Counted from the first letter of the stretch, positions 35,486 to 45,137 are shown. The stretch is DNA of 64,000 bases from Frigoribacterium sp. PvP032 (GCF_017833035.1 NZ_JAFIBM010000001.1:124001-188000), one strand, 5' to 3'. Notes: generated by a model from the letters alone, not told the origin. Made by a program: numbers and translations.

Positions 35486-35967
35486 CTGAGACCAACGACA
35501 TCTCCCGCGTCGCCGAGGTGCTCGACGCCGGGCGCATCGGCATCCTGACCACCCGCAGCGGCCACGGCCGTCTCGTGAGCCGCCCCCTCGCGATCGTCGA
35601 CCGCGACTTCGACGGCAAGGTGTACTTCTTCACGCGCGACCCCTCTCCCAAGGTCGACGACATCAAGGCCCACTCGCAGGTCAACGTCGCCGTCGAGACC
35701 GGCAAGGGCTGGCTCTCGCTCGCCGGCGACGCCTCGGTGACCAAGGACGCCGCGCTGATCGACGAGTTCTGGACCGCCGGTGCGGAGGCCTGGTTCGACG
35801 AGGGCCGCGACGACCCGACCGTCGCCCTGATCGAGGTCGACGTCGACACGGCCGAGTACTGGGTCAGCAACGAGCCGAAGGCCGTGACGCTCCTCAAGTA
35901 CGCGAAGGCGGCGCTGACCGGCGGCCACCCGAAGAACGTCGCCGACACGGGCACCGTCCAGCTCTAG
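35482..35967 (+). CDS. Pyridoxamine 5'-phosphate oxidase-family flavin-binding protein
   Basis: A 161-residue split-beta-barrel protein of the general stress protein 26 type: [56 protein letters not shown] at 18-73, then [14 protein letters not shown]. Members bind FMN or F420. The active role is not known and this one is unlikely to be a true PNPOx because of its short length. ATG 35482 overlaps the trhO stop; a TAGCGT 7 nt upstream could also give a separate leaderless transcript. Confidence 0.88.
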   Translation: MTETNDISRVAEVLDAGRIGILTTRSGHGRLVSRPLAIVDRDFDGKVYFFTRDPSPKVDDIKAHSQVNVAVETGKGWLSLAGDASVTKDAALIDEFWTAGAEAWFDEGRDDPTVALIEVDVDTAEYWVSNEPKAVTLLKYAKAALTGGHPKNVADTGTVQL

Positions 35968-36010
35968 CCGACGGGCCGCGCCGGCACGGGTCGGCACCCA
36001 GCGCACGCCT

Positions 36011-36048
36011 ACGGGCGCACGGTCACCCGCAGGTGACCGTGCGCCCGT
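36011..36048. terminator. Bidirectional terminator overlapping the DUF4190 stop codon
   Basis: ACGGGCGCACGGTCAC (36011-36026), loop CCGCAG, exact complement 36033-36048: a 16-bp perfect stem between convergent genes. The right arm lies inside the last codons of the minus-strand gene (stop at 36023-36025). Confidence 0.85.
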
Positions 36049-36640
36049 CGGCGTCGACGTAGTCGCCCGGCCCGAGCTGGGCGCAGGTCGACGAGAGCCG
36101 GGTGGCGTAGTCGACGGCGGAGATGCCCCAGATCAAGCTCGCCACGATCACCACGCCCGACAGGACCATGCCGACGAGCGCGAGGGTCGGGGCCTGGCCG
36201 GCCCGGCGCGACCTCCGCGCCGAGATCAGCCCGAACACGAGGCCGAGGGGCGCCGCGAAGACGCCGAAGACGACGGACGCGATCGCGAGGCCGCGTCCCG
36301 GGTCGTCGTCGCGCGGCGGGCGGCTGTCCCAGAAGTCGTCGTCGTCGAACGACGTGAAGTACGAGCCCTGGCCGCCGGGGGCCCCGGCCGGGGACGAGGA
36401 GGCGCGGTCGGGCGAGCCCGTCGGCTGCGGCGCCCAGAGGGTCGCCTCGTCCGACGAGGCAGGGGCCGGCGCCGGGGGCCAAGCCGCCTCGGGGGCCGCG
36501 GCGGCCCCGTGACGTGCCCGCGCCTCCTGGTGCAGGGTCGGAGGGGGGCCCACGACGGCCTGCCCGCGCTGCTCGCCCGGCACCGGACGGGCGAACCGCG
36601 CCCACGGCGACGGGGGCCGCGACGCGGGCTGATCGGTCAT
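36023..36640 (-). CDS. DUF4190-type two-helix membrane protein
   Basis: A 205-residue protein. The first 120 residues are disordered and Pro/Ala-rich. Then come GLAIASVVFGVFAAPLGLVFGLISARRSRRAGQAPTLALVGMVLSGVVIVASLIWGIS (about 126-183), the two helices and polar hairpin of DUF4190, and a short external C-terminus with a Cys pair (CAQLGP..TVTCG). Function unknown. ATG 36640 has TACCCT 6 nt upstream, the leaderless pattern. Divergent from pfkA. Confidence 0.82.
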   Translation of the reverse strand: MTDQPASRPPSPWARFARPVPGEQRGQAVVGPPPTLHQEARARHGAAAAPEAAWPPAPAPASSDEATLWAPQPTGSPDRASSSPAGAPGGQGSYFTSFDDDDFWDSRPPRDDDPGRGLAIASVVFGVFAAPLGLVFGLISARRSRRAGQAPTLALVGMVLSGVVIVASLIWGISAVDYATRLSSTCAQLGPGDYVDADGRTVTCG

Positions 36641-36778
36641 GGGTCGAGGGTAGTACGCACGCTCGGGCAGCCGACCGTGCGCCCGGTCCGGCACCCGCCC
36701 GCGCGCACGCAGCCGCGTGCGCCATGATGGGACGCACCTCGGCCCGACCCCGGGCCCGACATGCGACGGAGCGACGAG

Positions 36779-37804
36779 ATGCGGATAGGGATCCTCACCA
36801 GCGGCGGCGACTGCCCGGGACTGAACGCGGTCATCCGAGGGGCGGTGCTCAAGGGGACGCAGATCCACGGCCAGGAGTTCGTCGGGTTCCGGGACGGCTG
36901 GCGGGGCGTGGTCGACGGCGACGTGATGCCGCTCACCCGCAAGGAGATCCAGGGCATCGCCAAGCAGGGCGGCACGATCCTCGGCACCAGCCGCACCAAC
37001 CCCTTCGAGGGCGCGGGCGGGGTCGAGCGCATCACCGAGAACCTCGAGCGCTTCGGCATCGACGCGATCATGGCCATCGGCGGCGAAGGCACGCTGGCGG
37101 CCGCGAAGCGCCTCACCGACGCCGGCCTGAAGATCGTCGGCGTCCCCAAGACCGTCGACAACGACCTGGGCGCCACCGACTACACCTTCGGCTTCGACAC
37201 GGCCGTGCAGATCGCGACCGACGCCATGGACCGCCTCCGCACGACCGGCGACTCCCACAGCCGCTGCATGGTCGCCGAGGTGATGGGCCGGCACGTCGGG
37301 TGGATCGCCCTGCACTCGGGCATGGCCGCCGGCGCGCACGCGATCCTCATCCCCGAGCAGGCGACGAGCATGGACCAGATCGTCGAGTGGGTGCAGTCCG
37401 CCTACGACCGCGGCCGCGCGCCGCTCGTCGTGGTGGCCGAGGGCTTCGTCCCCGACCACGAGAGCGACGCCCACTCGGAGCGCGGCCTCGACGCGTTCGG
37501 CCGGCCGCGCCTCGGCGGCATCGGGGAGGCGCTGGCACCGATCATCGAGGAGCGCACGGGCATCGAGACCCGAGCGACCACCCTCGGCCACATCCAGCGC
37601 GGCGGCACCCCCACCTCCTACGACCGGGTGCTGGCGACGCGGCTCGGCATGGCGGCCAGCGACTCGGTCGTCGAGGGCCGCTGGGGGCGCATGGTCGCCC
37701 TGCGCGGCACGGACATCGTGCACGTCTCGTTCGAGGAGGCGCTGGACAGCCTCAAGACCGTGCCGCAGCACCGCTACGACGAGGCCGCGATCCTCTTCGG
37801 CTAG
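36779..37804 (+). CDS. pfkA: 6-phosphofructokinase
   Basis: PFK phosphorylates fructose 6-phosphate in glycolysis. The 341-residue product has GILTSGGDCPGLNAVIRG (4-21), GGEGTLAAAKRL (about 107-118; Gly rather than Asp after GGE supports ATP instead of PPi as donor), VPKTVDNDLGATDYTFGFDTA, VMGRHVGWIALHSG and LGHIQRGGTPTSYDR. ATG 36779 has GGAG 7 nt upstream; a longer start at 36761 lacks a site. It is the actinobacterial group III type. Confidence 0.95.
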   Translation: MRIGILTSGGDCPGLNAVIRGAVLKGTQIHGQEFVGFRDGWRGVVDGDVMPLTRKEIQGIAKQGGTILGTSRTNPFEGAGGVERITENLERFGIDAIMAIGGEGTLAAAKRLTDAGLKIVGVPKTVDNDLGATDYTFGFDTAVQIATDAMDRLRTTGDSHSRCMVAEVMGRHVGWIALHSGMAAGAHAILIPEQATSMDQIVEWVQSAYDRGRAPLVVVAEGFVPDHESDAHSERGLDAFGRPRLGGIGEALAPIIEERTGIETRATTLGHIQRGGTPTSYDRVLATRLGMAASDSVVEGRWGRMVALRGTDIVHVSFEEALDSLKTVPQHRYDEAAILFG

Positions 37805-37904
37805 GGCGCCGGTCGCTCCTCCCCCGCCTCGTCCACACGCTCCTGCGGACCCGCTCCGTCGCGCAGGCGATGCGCGGCGCCTCGGGAACTGACAGTCTCG
37901 ACGC

Positions 37905-38396
37905 ATGATCACGTTCATCGTCGTGGGGGCGGTCGGGCTCGTCGTCCTCCTCGCCAGCATCGTCGTCGGCGACCTGCTCGACCTGTTCGACGTCGGCGAC
38001 GGCCTCGTCTCGGGCGTCGCGCTGGGCGCGGCCCTCTCGATCTTCGGGCTCGCCGGGCTCGTGACCACCCAGGCCGGTCTCGACACCGTGTGGACGTACG
38101 TCGTCGCCGTGCTCGTCGCGGCAGCCGTGCTCGTGCTCGTGCAGCTGTTCGTCCGCCGGGTGACCCGGCGCGAGAGCGGGGGCCACTGGTCGCCCGTCGG
38201 CTTCACCGGCACCACGACCGAGGCGACCACGCCGAGCGGCGGCGAGGTCCGCCTCGACGACGTCCGCGAGCTCGAGCGGCGCCTCGCCTACAGCGACGCC
38301 CCGATCGCCAGGGGCGTCCGCGTGCGGGTCGTCGCCGAGGCCGGGCCGCGCGTGCAGGTCGAGCCCGTGGAGCCCGTCGAGCCTGTCGAGCCCTGA
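37905..38396 (+). CDS. NfeD-like membrane protein
   Basis: A 163-residue protein with three membrane segments (FIVVGAVGLVVLLASIVVGDLL, GVALGAALSIFGLAGLVTT and VVAVLVAAAVLVLVQLFV) and a small soluble domain with FTGTTTEATTPSGGEVRL and GVRVRVVAEAGPRVQVEP, a beta-barrel-like pattern as in NfeD. It ends in a VEPVEPVEPVEP repeat. NfeD proteins partner with flotillins and the next gene is a flotillin, which supports the call. Confidence 0.85.
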   Translation: MITFIVVGAVGLVVLLASIVVGDLLDLFDVGDGLVSGVALGAALSIFGLAGLVTTQAGLDTVWTYVVAVLVAAAVLVLVQLFVRRVTRRESGGHWSPVGFTGTTTEATTPSGGEVRLDDVRELERRLAYSDAPIARGVRVRVVAEAGPRVQVEPVEPVEPVEP

Positions 38397-38470
38397 GGCG
38401 CCGGCCTCCCCTGACCAGCACCAGCACCAGCACCAGCCCTGCAGCACCCCGCCCCTTGGAAGGAAGCCCT

Positions 38471-39892
38471 GTGGACTTCATCACCGGAAACACCAGCGTC
38501 GTCGCAGTAGTCGTCGCCGTCGTCATCGTGCTCGCCCTGCTGTCGTTCGTCGCCAGCCGCGTGCGCCGCGTCCCGCCGAACGAGGCGCTGATCGTCGTCG
38601 GCCGCGGCGCCGAGCGTTCAGAGGGCGGCGGCATCTCGAGCCCGCAGAAGGTCATCATCGGCGGCCGCACGTTCGTCTGGCCGATCTTCCAGGAGGGCTT
38701 CACGCTCTCGCTCGAGCAGTACCAGACGCCGGTCGAGGTGCAGGCGATCGACGCCAACTACATCCGCACCGCGGTCAAGGCGACCGTCAACTTCAAGGTG
38801 ACCGGCACCGAGGACGGCGTCCGCCGCGCCGCCCAGCGCTACCTGCTGCAGCAACAGCAGCTGCCCGTGATCGTCCAGCAGTCGCTCGAGGGCTCGATCC
38901 GCGGCCTGATCGGCGGCCAGCCGGTCGACGACCTCGTCAAGAACTTCTCCCGCCTCGCTGCGGACGCCGTGAACGAGACGAAGGGCGAGCTCGCCGAGCT
39001 CGGCCTGCAGATCGAGACCATGAACATCCGCGAGATCGAGACGCCCGGCAGCACGTACCTCGCCGACCGCGGGCGTGCGGAGGCGGCCGTCGCCAAGCAG
39101 AACGCCGACGTGGCCGAGGCGGAGGCGGAGCGCATCGCGGCCCTGGCCCGCATCGGCAACACGCAGCAGACGGCCGAGCGCCAGCTGCAGCTCGACGTGC
39201 GCCAGGCGCAGATCAAGGCCGAGACCGACCGGGCCAACGCCGAGGCGTCGGCGGCCGGCGAGCTGGCGCGTGCAACGCAGGACAAGCTCGTCGCCGAGCA
39301 GGAGAGCATCGCCGTCGCCGAGCAGGCGAAGGTCAACCAGGAGCGCCTGAACATCGACGTGCGCCAGCCCGCCGAGGCGGCCGCGTACGCGTCGGTGCAG
39401 AACGCCGAGGCCGAGCGCGACGCCGCCAACGCGGCGGTCGAGGCCGAGGCGTTCCGCCGCACCCAGCTGGCCGACGCCGCCCGTGCGGCCGCCGAGAACG
39501 AGGCCGCCGCCGTCGAGGCCGCCGGTCGGGCCGAGGCCGCCGCGATCCGCGCCAAGGGCCTGGCAGAGGCCGAGGCCGTCGACGCGCTGGCCGAGGCCCA
39601 GGGCAAGTTCGGCCAGGCGGCGCTCGCGTCGCAGGTCATCTCCCGCCTGCCCGAGATCGCTCGTGAGATGGCCGCGCCGATGGGCAACATCGACGCCCTG
39701 ACGGTGGTCTCCACCGACGGCGCCAACCAGCTCACGAAGTCGGTCGCGAACAACATGACCCAGCTGCAGGACGTCGTGAAGGCGACGACCGGGCTCGACC
39801 TCGTCGGCGCCCTCGGCGGGTTCCTCGGGGCCCAGTCCGGCGCGTCCACGGCCGCCGCCCCGCGGACGACGGCACCGGTCGACCAGCCCTAG
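38471..39892 (+). CDS. Flotillin-like SPFH/band 7 protein
   Basis: A 473-residue membrane-scaffold protein. One N-terminal hydrophobic segment (VVAVVVAVVIVLALLSFVASRV) anchors it. The SPFH domain spans about 30-200 (PNEALIVVGRGA, SLEQYQTPVEVQAIDANYIRTAVKATVNFKV, GQPVDDLVKNFSRLAADAVNETKGELAELGLQIETMNI). About 200-400 is a long Ala/Glu coiled coil typical of flotillins (EAEAERIAALARI, RAEAAAIRAKGLAEAEAVDALAEAQ). GTG 38471 has a GGAAGG site about 6 nt upstream. It is likely cotranscribed with the NfeD-like gene and organises membrane microdomains. Confidence 0.93.
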   Translation: MDFITGNTSVVAVVVAVVIVLALLSFVASRVRRVPPNEALIVVGRGAERSEGGGISSPQKVIIGGRTFVWPIFQEGFTLSLEQYQTPVEVQAIDANYIRTAVKATVNFKVTGTEDGVRRAAQRYLLQQQQLPVIVQQSLEGSIRGLIGGQPVDDLVKNFSRLAADAVNETKGELAELGLQIETMNIREIETPGSTYLADRGRAEAAVAKQNADVAEAEAERIAALARIGNTQQTAERQLQLDVRQAQIKAETDRANAEASAAGELARATQDKLVAEQESIAVAEQAKVNQERLNIDVRQPAEAAAYASVQNAEAERDAANAAVEAEAFRRTQLADAARAAAENEAAAVEAAGRAEAAAIRAKGLAEAEAVDALAEAQGKFGQAALASQVISRLPEIAREMAAPMGNIDALTVVSTDGANQLTKSVANNMTQLQDVVKATTGLDLVGALGGFLGAQSGASTAAAPRTTAPVDQP

Positions 39893-39919
39893 GGCAGCGG
39901 GGCCGCGTAGCGTGACGGC

Positions 39920-40891
39920 ATGCGTGCCGTCGTCGTCGAGAAGGGTCGACCTGCTGCCCTGCAGCAGGTCGACCGGGCCTTCCTCGGCCAGGGGGACGTC
40001 GTCGTCGACGTCGCCTGGTCGAGCCTGAACTACAAGGACGGCATGGCCCTCTCGGGCGATCCGGGCGTCGTGCGGACGAGCCCGCTCGTGCCGGGCATCG
40101 ACCTGGTGGGCACGGTCGCCGAGTCGTCCTCCGACACCTGGTCGCCCGGCGACCTGGTGCTGCTGAACGGAGCGGGCGTCGGCGAGAGCCGCCACGGCGG
40201 CTGGGCCGAGCAGGCCGTGGTCGACGGCGCCTCGCTCGTCGCGGTGCCGGAGGGGATCTCGCCCCGACAGGCCGCGGCCGTCGGCACGGCGGGCTTCACC
40301 GCGATGCTCAGCGTCCTGCGCCTCGAGCGCGACGTGCGCCCTGGTGACGGCGAGGTCGTCGTGACCGGCGCCGCCGGCGGCGTCGGGTCGGTGGCGATCG
40401 CGTTGCTGAGCGGACTCGGGTACTCGGTCACCGCCTCCTCGGGGCGTGCTGACGAGCAGCGCGAGTACCTGGCGCGTCTCGGAGCCGCGACCGTCGTCGA
40501 CCGGGGCGAGCTCGACCAGCCCGGCCGGCCGGTGCAGTCGCCGCGCTGGGCCGGCGGCGTCGACTCCGTCGGCAGCCACACGCTCGCCAACGTCCTCGCT
40601 CAGACCTCCTGGGGCGGCACGGTCACCGCGTGCGGACTCGCTCAGGGCAGCGACCTGCCGACCACGGTGCTGCCGTTCATCCTGCGGGGGGTCTCGCTCG
40701 TCGGCATCAACTCCGTCGACGCGCCCGTCGAGCTCCGCCGAGAGGCGTGGCGTCGGCTCGCCGCCGACCTCGACCTGGAGCTGCTCGACGAGCTGACGAC
40801 CGTGATCTCGCTGGCGGACGTGGTCGACCACGGGCCGCGCATCGTCGCGGGCTCGGTGCGCGGCCGGGTCGTCGTCGACGTGCGCGGCTGA
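39920..40891 (+). CDS. Zinc-free medium-chain reductase, AcuI/YhdH-like (acryloyl-CoA reductase family)
   Basis: A 323-residue NADPH-dependent quinone/acryloyl-CoA reductase relative. Motifs: SSLNYKDGMALSGDPGVVRTSPLVPGIDLVGTV (31-63), GGWAEQAVV, AAAVGTAGFTAMLSVLRLE, VVVTGAAGGVGSVAIALLSGLGYSVTASSGR (Rossmann, about 138-168) and GVSLVGINSVDAP. This is the AcuI/YhdH pattern; the true substrate is unknown. ATG 39920 follows TAGCGT (39908-39913) with a 6-nt spacer, so it is probably leaderless and independent of the flotillin gene. Confidence 0.87.
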   Translation: MRAVVVEKGRPAALQQVDRAFLGQGDVVVDVAWSSLNYKDGMALSGDPGVVRTSPLVPGIDLVGTVAESSSDTWSPGDLVLLNGAGVGESRHGGWAEQAVVDGASLVAVPEGISPRQAAAVGTAGFTAMLSVLRLERDVRPGDGEVVVTGAAGGVGSVAIALLSGLGYSVTASSGRADEQREYLARLGAATVVDRGELDQPGRPVQSPRWAGGVDSVGSHTLANVLAQTSWGGTVTACGLAQGSDLPTTVLPFILRGVSLVGINSVDAPVELRREAWRRLAADLDLELLDELTTVISLADVVDHGPRIVAGSVRGRVVVDVRG

Positions 40892-40957
40892 CCTCTGCGG
40901 CTGCCCGTCGACCAGCTGGCGGACCGAGTCGTTCCGGCCCGATCCAGCCCACGACGG

Positions 40958-40987
40958 TAGGCTCACATGATGTATCGGATGTCCGAT
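40958..40987 (+). promoter_or_regulatory. Probable promoter and operator of the fourth GntR gene
   Basis: TAGGCT (40958-40963) is a likely -10 element. Just downstream ATCGGA (40974-40979), TG, TCCGAT (40982-40987) form a perfect palindrome, placed where a bound regulator would block transcription. The coding start is about 80 nt further on. Confidence 0.5.
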
Positions 40988-41069
40988 GCGTCCCTCGCAC
41001 ACCACGGCAGACCGCGACCGGCACAGGGAGCCCCGCAGTCCGCCCCTCTCTCGACATGGAGCAACCCGG

Positions 41070-41759
41070 ATGCCGATCCCCCAGCTGACAGACCAGCCGC
41101 CCGCACCCCGTCGCCTCCTGCGCGACGTCGTCTACGACAAGATGTTCGCCGCGATCATCGACGGCACGCTCGAGTTCGGCGAGCGCCTGAACGACGAGCA
41201 GCTGGTCGCCTGGCTCGGCGTCTCCCGCACGCCCGTCCGCGAGGCCATCGCCAAGCTTGCGGACCAGGCTCTCGTCGACATCGAGGCGAACCGCTACACG
41301 CGCATCGTCGACCCCACCTACGACGAGTTCGTCGACACGATCGACGTCGGCTACGGAGTGTGGGCGATGGTCGTCGAGCGCGCCGTGCCGAAGCTCTCCG
41401 ACGCGCAGCGCGCCGAGGTGGTGCGGCTCCTCGACGCCCGTGCGAAGGCCTTCGCCGCCGGCGAGGCCGACGACGTGACCACGCTGGTGCGGGTGAACGA
41501 GCTGTTCCTCGAAGCCGCCCGCAGCTCGTCGCTCGCACGCCTCTGGTCGAACAACGCGCCCCGCCTGGCGCTCCTCGCCCAGCGACCGATCTTCAGCGGC
41601 GTCGTCCACCACGACGAGGCACGCGCCTTCAACGAGGCGCTCCGCGACGCGGTCCGCGACGGCGACGCGGCTGCGGCCGCCGAGTCGATCCGCCTGCAGC
41701 CGGGCCGCCTCCAGGGCTGGTTCGACGCCGTCCGCGAGGCCGGCATCTACCGAGCGTGA
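41070..41759 (+). CDS. GntR-family regulator, paralogue 4
   Basis: A 229-residue regulator. Its winged helix is [65 protein letters not shown] (about 14-78), nearly the same core as the paralogues at 31.5-34.5 kb. The effector domain is helical, with VRVNELFLEAARSSSLARLW in the position of an FCD metal site but without the histidine. ATG 41070 has GGAG about 8 nt upstream. The GTG start of the ABC ATPase gene overlaps its stop (GTGA), so the two are coupled. Confidence 0.87.
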   Translation: MPIPQLTDQPPAPRRLLRDVVYDKMFAAIIDGTLEFGERLNDEQLVAWLGVSRTPVREAIAKLADQALVDIEANRYTRIVDPTYDEFVDTIDVGYGVWAMVVERAVPKLSDAQRAEVVRLLDARAKAFAAGEADDVTTLVRVNELFLEAARSSSLARLWSNNAPRLALLAQRPIFSGVVHHDEARAFNEALRDAVRDGDAAAAAESIRLQPGRLQGWFDAVREAGIYRA

Positions 41760-42574
41760 CCTCCGCGGCGTCGGCACCGGTGCTCGACGTCCAGGCCGTC
41801 CGGGTCACGCGACAGGGGCGCGACCTGCTCCGTGACGTGTCCCTGCGCGTCGCTGCCGGCGAGCACTGGGCCCTGCTCGGCCCGAACGGCGCGGGCAAGA
41901 CCACGCTGCTCGCCCTCTGCGGCGCCCAGGGCCACCCGTCCGAGGGCACCGTCCACGTGCTGGGGCGACGCCTCGGCCGGGTCGACCTCCGCGAGCTCCG
42001 CACTCACGTCGGCCACGTCGACCCCCGCCACCGGATGCTCGGGGACAACACTGTCCGGGAGGTCGTGCTCACCGGCGCGACGGGCAGCAGCGACCCCGCG
42101 ATGCGGTGGTCCCCCACTTCCCGTCAGCAGGCGCGGGCCGATCTCCTGACCGCCTCCGTCGGCCTGGAGGCGCGGCGCGACAGCCGCTGGAGCGTGCTCT
42201 CGCAGGGCGAGCGCGGCCGGGCGCTCATCGCCCGGGCGCTGCTCGGGGAGCCGGCCCTGCTGCTGCTCGACGAGCCCGCCACCGGCCTGGACGTCGCGGC
42301 ACGCGAGCACCTGCTCGACACGGTCGACGCGCTCCGCTCCGCACACCCCGAGACGGCGTCCGTCACGGTCACGCACCACCTGGAGGACCTGCCGGCCAGC
42401 ACCACCCACGCGCTGCTGCTGCGCGAGGGACGCGTCACCGCGTCGGGCCCGGCCGAGGCCGTGCTGACGTCCGAGCTCGTCTCCGCGGCCTTCGACCACC
42501 CGCTCACGATCGACCGCGTCGACGGACGCTGGCTGGCCCGCACGCGTCGCCGCCCCCGCCCCCGATCCCGCTGA
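41756..42574 (+). CDS. Stand-alone ABC transporter ATP-binding protein
   Basis: A 272-residue ABC ATPase: Walker A GPNGAGKTTLL (about 43-53), a Q-loop-like VGHVDPRHR, signature LSQGERGRALIARALL, Walker B LLLLDEPATGLD and switch His TVTHHLEDLP. LSQGE in place of LSGGQ and the modest size resemble the ModF/iron-type single ATPases of actinobacteria. No permease or binding-protein gene lies nearby, so the transporter partner is unknown or the protein is non-transport. Translationally coupled to GntR paralogue 4. Confidence 0.88.
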   Translation: MTSAASAPVLDVQAVRVTRQGRDLLRDVSLRVAAGEHWALLGPNGAGKTTLLALCGAQGHPSEGTVHVLGRRLGRVDLRELRTHVGHVDPRHRMLGDNTVREVVLTGATGSSDPAMRWSPTSRQQARADLLTASVGLEARRDSRWSVLSQGERGRALIARALLGEPALLLLDEPATGLDVAAREHLLDTVDALRSAHPETASVTVTHHLEDLPASTTHALLLREGRVTASGPAEAVLTSELVSAAFDHPLTIDRVDGRWLARTRRRPRPRSR

Positions 42575-42600
42575 GCGGCCCCTCGAAGACACCGCGCCGC

Positions 42601-42646
42601 GTTTCATGCACTGCACCCGGACTAGACGCGGTGCAGTGCACGAAAC
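42601..42646. repeat. Long hairpin between the ABC gene and hemL
   Basis: GTTTCATGCACTGCACC (42601-42617) pairs with GGTGCAGTGCACGAAAC (42630-42646) with one mismatch and a 12-nt loop, between convergent genes. It probably ends transcription from one or both sides. Same stem-and-long-loop design as the hairpins at 3229, 4881, 50169 and 62361, but a different sequence. Confidence 0.75.
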
Positions 42647-42699
42647 CCGGTGCCGTGTGCCGCGGCGCGGGGCGCGGGGGCCGGCACGGCGCGGCGCGG

Positions 42700-44046
42700 C
42701 TACGCGCCGGGGGCCGTCGCTGCGGCTGCCGCGCGCGCCGCGGCCGGCACGGCGTCGAGGATCCGCGACACCGTCGCGTCGTCGTGCGCGGCCGTGACGA
42801 ACCACGCCTCGTACACCGAGGGGGGCAGGGCCACCCCCGAGTCGAGCATCGAGTGGAAGAACGCGGGGTAGCGCCAGGTCTGCTGGGCCCGGACGTCGTC
42901 GTAGTTCCGGGGCGGCGTCGCCGTGAAGGCGAACGAGAACAGCGAGCCGGCGTGCTGCACGCTGTGCTCGACACCCTCGGCCGACAGGGCCGCGGAGACC
43001 TCGCGCGACAGGGTGTCGGCGACGGCGTCGAGCCGGGCGTACATCTCGGGGGTCGCGAGCCGCAGGGTGGCGATGCCCGCAGCGACGGCGACGGGGTTCC
43101 CGCTCAGCGTGCCGGCCTGGTACACGGGGCCGGTCGGGGCCAGGAAGTCCATCACCTCGGCGCGGCCGCCGAGCGCCGCGAGGGGCATGCCGCCGCCGAT
43201 GACCTTGCCGAAGGTGACGAGGTCGGGCTGCCAGCCGGCGCCGTCCGGCACGACCTCGGACGCCTCGAGACCCCACCAGCCGGCGCGGCCGACACGGAAG
43301 CCCGTGAGCACCTCGTCGACGATCAGCAGGGCGCCGTGGCGGCTGGTGATCTCGGACAGGCTGCGGTTGAAGCCACGGTCGGGCGCGACCACTCCCATGT
43401 TCGCGGCTGCCGCCTCCACGATGACCGCCGCGATGCGCGGGCCGTGCTCGTCGAACACCGCACGGACGGCGTCGAGGTCGTTGTAGGGCAGCACCAGCGT
43501 CTGGGCCGCGGTCTCGGCGGTGATGCCGGCCGAGCCGGGCATCGAGAGCGTCGCGACGCCCGACCCGGCCTCGGCCAGGAGCGAGTCCGAGTGGCCGTGG
43601 TAGTGCCCGGCGAACTTCACGAGCAGGTCGCGGCCCGTGTAGCCGCGGGCCAGGCGGATCGCCGTCATCGTGGCCTCGGTGCCGGTCGAGACCATGCGGA
43701 TCTTGCCGATCGGGCGGGCGTCGCCGACGGCCACGCGCTCGCGCACCAGCTCGGCGAGCTCGGTCTCGGCCGGCGTGGACGCGCCGAACGAGAGGCCGCG
43801 GGCCGCCGCCTCCTGCACCGCGCGCACCACCTCGGGGTGCGCGTGCCCGAGGATCGCGGGGCCCCACGAGGCGACCAGGTCGACGTACTCGCGCCCTTCA
43901 GCGTCGGTGACGTGCGGGCCCTTCGCCCCCACCAGGAACCGCGGCGTCCCGCCGACGCTGCCGTAGGCGCGCACGGGCGAGTTGACCCCGCCGGGGATCG
44001 ACTGCTTGGCGCGGGTGAAGAAGTGCTCGTTGGCGTGGTCGCCCAT
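42700..44046 (-). CDS. hemL: Glutamate-1-semialdehyde 2,1-aminomutase
   Basis: A PLP enzyme that turns glutamate-1-semialdehyde into 5-aminolevulinate. The 448-residue product shows [24 protein letters not shown] (14-37), [64 protein letters not shown] and the PLP lysine in [18 protein letters not shown]. It starts at ATG 44046, whose first base is the last base of the hemB stop (TGATG). Last gene of the minus-strand haem run. Confidence 0.97.
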   Translation of the reverse strand: MGDHANEHFFTRAKQSIPGGVNSPVRAYGSVGGTPRFLVGAKGPHVTDAEGREYVDLVASWGPAILGHAHPEVVRAVQEAAARGLSFGASTPAETELAELVRERVAVGDARPIGKIRMVSTGTEATMTAIRLARGYTGRDLLVKFAGHYHGHSDSLLAEAGSGVATLSMPGSAGITAETAAQTLVLPYNDLDAVRAVFDEHGPRIAAVIVEAAAANMGVVAPDRGFNRSLSEITSRHGALLIVDEVLTGFRVGRAGWWGLEASEVVPDGAGWQPDLVTFGKVIGGGMPLAALGGRAEVMDFLAPTGPVYQAGTLSGNPVAVAAGIATLRLATPEMYARLDAVADTLSREVSAALSAEGVEHSVQHAGSLFSFAFTATPPRNYDDVRAQQTWRYPAFFHSMLDSGVALPPSVYEAWFVTAAHDDATVSRILDAVPAAARAAAAATAPGA

Positions 44047-45035
44047 CAGATGTCTCCCTTGCGCAGGCGGGTGGCGAGCTCGGTGGCCCAGTAGGTGAGG
44101 ATCGCGTCGGCCCCGGCGCGCTTGATCGACAGCACGCTCTCGTACGAGGCGGCGTCGAGGTCGATCCAGCCGTTCGCGGCGGCGGCGTGCATCATCGAGT
44201 ACTCGCCGCTGATCTGGTACGCCCAGACGGGCACCGGGCTCATCGCCGCGGTCTCGGCCAGCACGTCGAGGTAGCTCATCGCGGGCTTCACCATGACGAT
44301 GTCGGCCCCCTCGGCGATGTCGAGCTCGACCTCGCGGATGCCCTCACGACCGTTGGCCGCGTCCTGCTGGTAGGTGCGGCGGTCGCCGACGAGGGTCGAC
44401 TGCACTGCCTCGCGGAACGGGCCGTAGAACGCCGACGCGTACTTCGCGGCGTAGGCGAGGAGTGCGGTGCCGCCGAAGCCGGCGTCGTCGAGGGCCTCGC
44501 GGGCCGAGCCGATCTGGCCGTCCATCATGCCGCTCATGCCGATCAGCTGCGAGCCGGCCTCGGCCTGCACGATCGCCATCTCGTCGTAGCGGACCAGCGT
44601 CGCGTCGTTGTCGACCGAGCCGTCGGCGGCGAGCACGCCGCAGTGGCCGTGGTCGGTGAACTCGTCGAGGCAGAGATCGGTCTGCACGACCAGGGCGCCC
44701 TGGGCGGCGTCGACCGCGACGCGCGTGCCCACGTTGAGGATGCCCTGGGGGTCGGTGGCTCCCGACCCGACCGCGTCCTTCTCGAGCGGCACGCCGAACA
44801 GCATGACGCCTCCCACCCCGGCCTCTGCCGCCTCCTCGACCGCACGCGGCAGGCTCGACAGGCTGTGGTGCACGACGCCCGGCATCGAGCTGATCGCGAC
44901 GGGCTCGTCGATGCCCTCGCGCACGAACATCGGCAGCACCAGGTCAGCCGGGTGCAGGCGCGTCTCGGCGGTCAGGCGGCGGAGGGCAGGGGTGGCGCGC
45001 AGCCGGCGGGGGCGCACGCGGGGGAACTGGGACAT
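44046..45035 (-). CDS. hemB: 5-aminolevulinate dehydratase (porphobilinogen synthase)
   Basis: Condenses two 5-aminolevulinates to porphobilinogen. 329 residues: [37 protein letters not shown] at the N-terminus, [16 protein letters not shown] (metal-binding region with a single Cys, which suggests a magnesium-dependent rather than zinc-dependent enzyme), [15 protein letters not shown] with the first Schiff-base Lys region, and [10 protein letters not shown] with the second. ATG 45035 has AGAAGGACC just upstream. It overlaps hemL by one base. Confidence 0.96.
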   Translation of the reverse strand: MSQFPRVRPRRLRATPALRRLTAETRLHPADLVLPMFVREGIDEPVAISSMPGVVHHSLSSLPRAVEEAAEAGVGGVMLFGVPLEKDAVGSGATDPQGILNVGTRVAVDAAQGALVVQTDLCLDEFTDHGHCGVLAADGSVDNDATLVRYDEMAIVQAEAGSQLIGMSGMMDGQIGSAREALDDAGFGGTALLAYAAKYASAFYGPFREAVQSTLVGDRRTYQQDAANGREGIREVELDIAEGADIVMVKPAMSYLDVLAETAAMSPVPVWAYQISGEYSMMHAAAANGWIDLDAASYESVLSIKRAGADAILTYWATELATRLRKGDI

Positions 45036-45137
45036 GGTCCTTCTCGGGTCGTCGACGGTGGTCGATGTCGGTGGGTGTCGGGGCCCCGGCACGATCGAGC
45101 CGAGGAGGCGCGGTGCAGGCACCGCGGGAGGGTCGCG

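Noticed and set aside
36779-37804. PPi-dependent phosphofructokinase
   Set aside because: PPi enzymes have Asp after GGD at the key position; this has GGEGT, so ATP is the likely donor, though PPi cannot be fully excluded.
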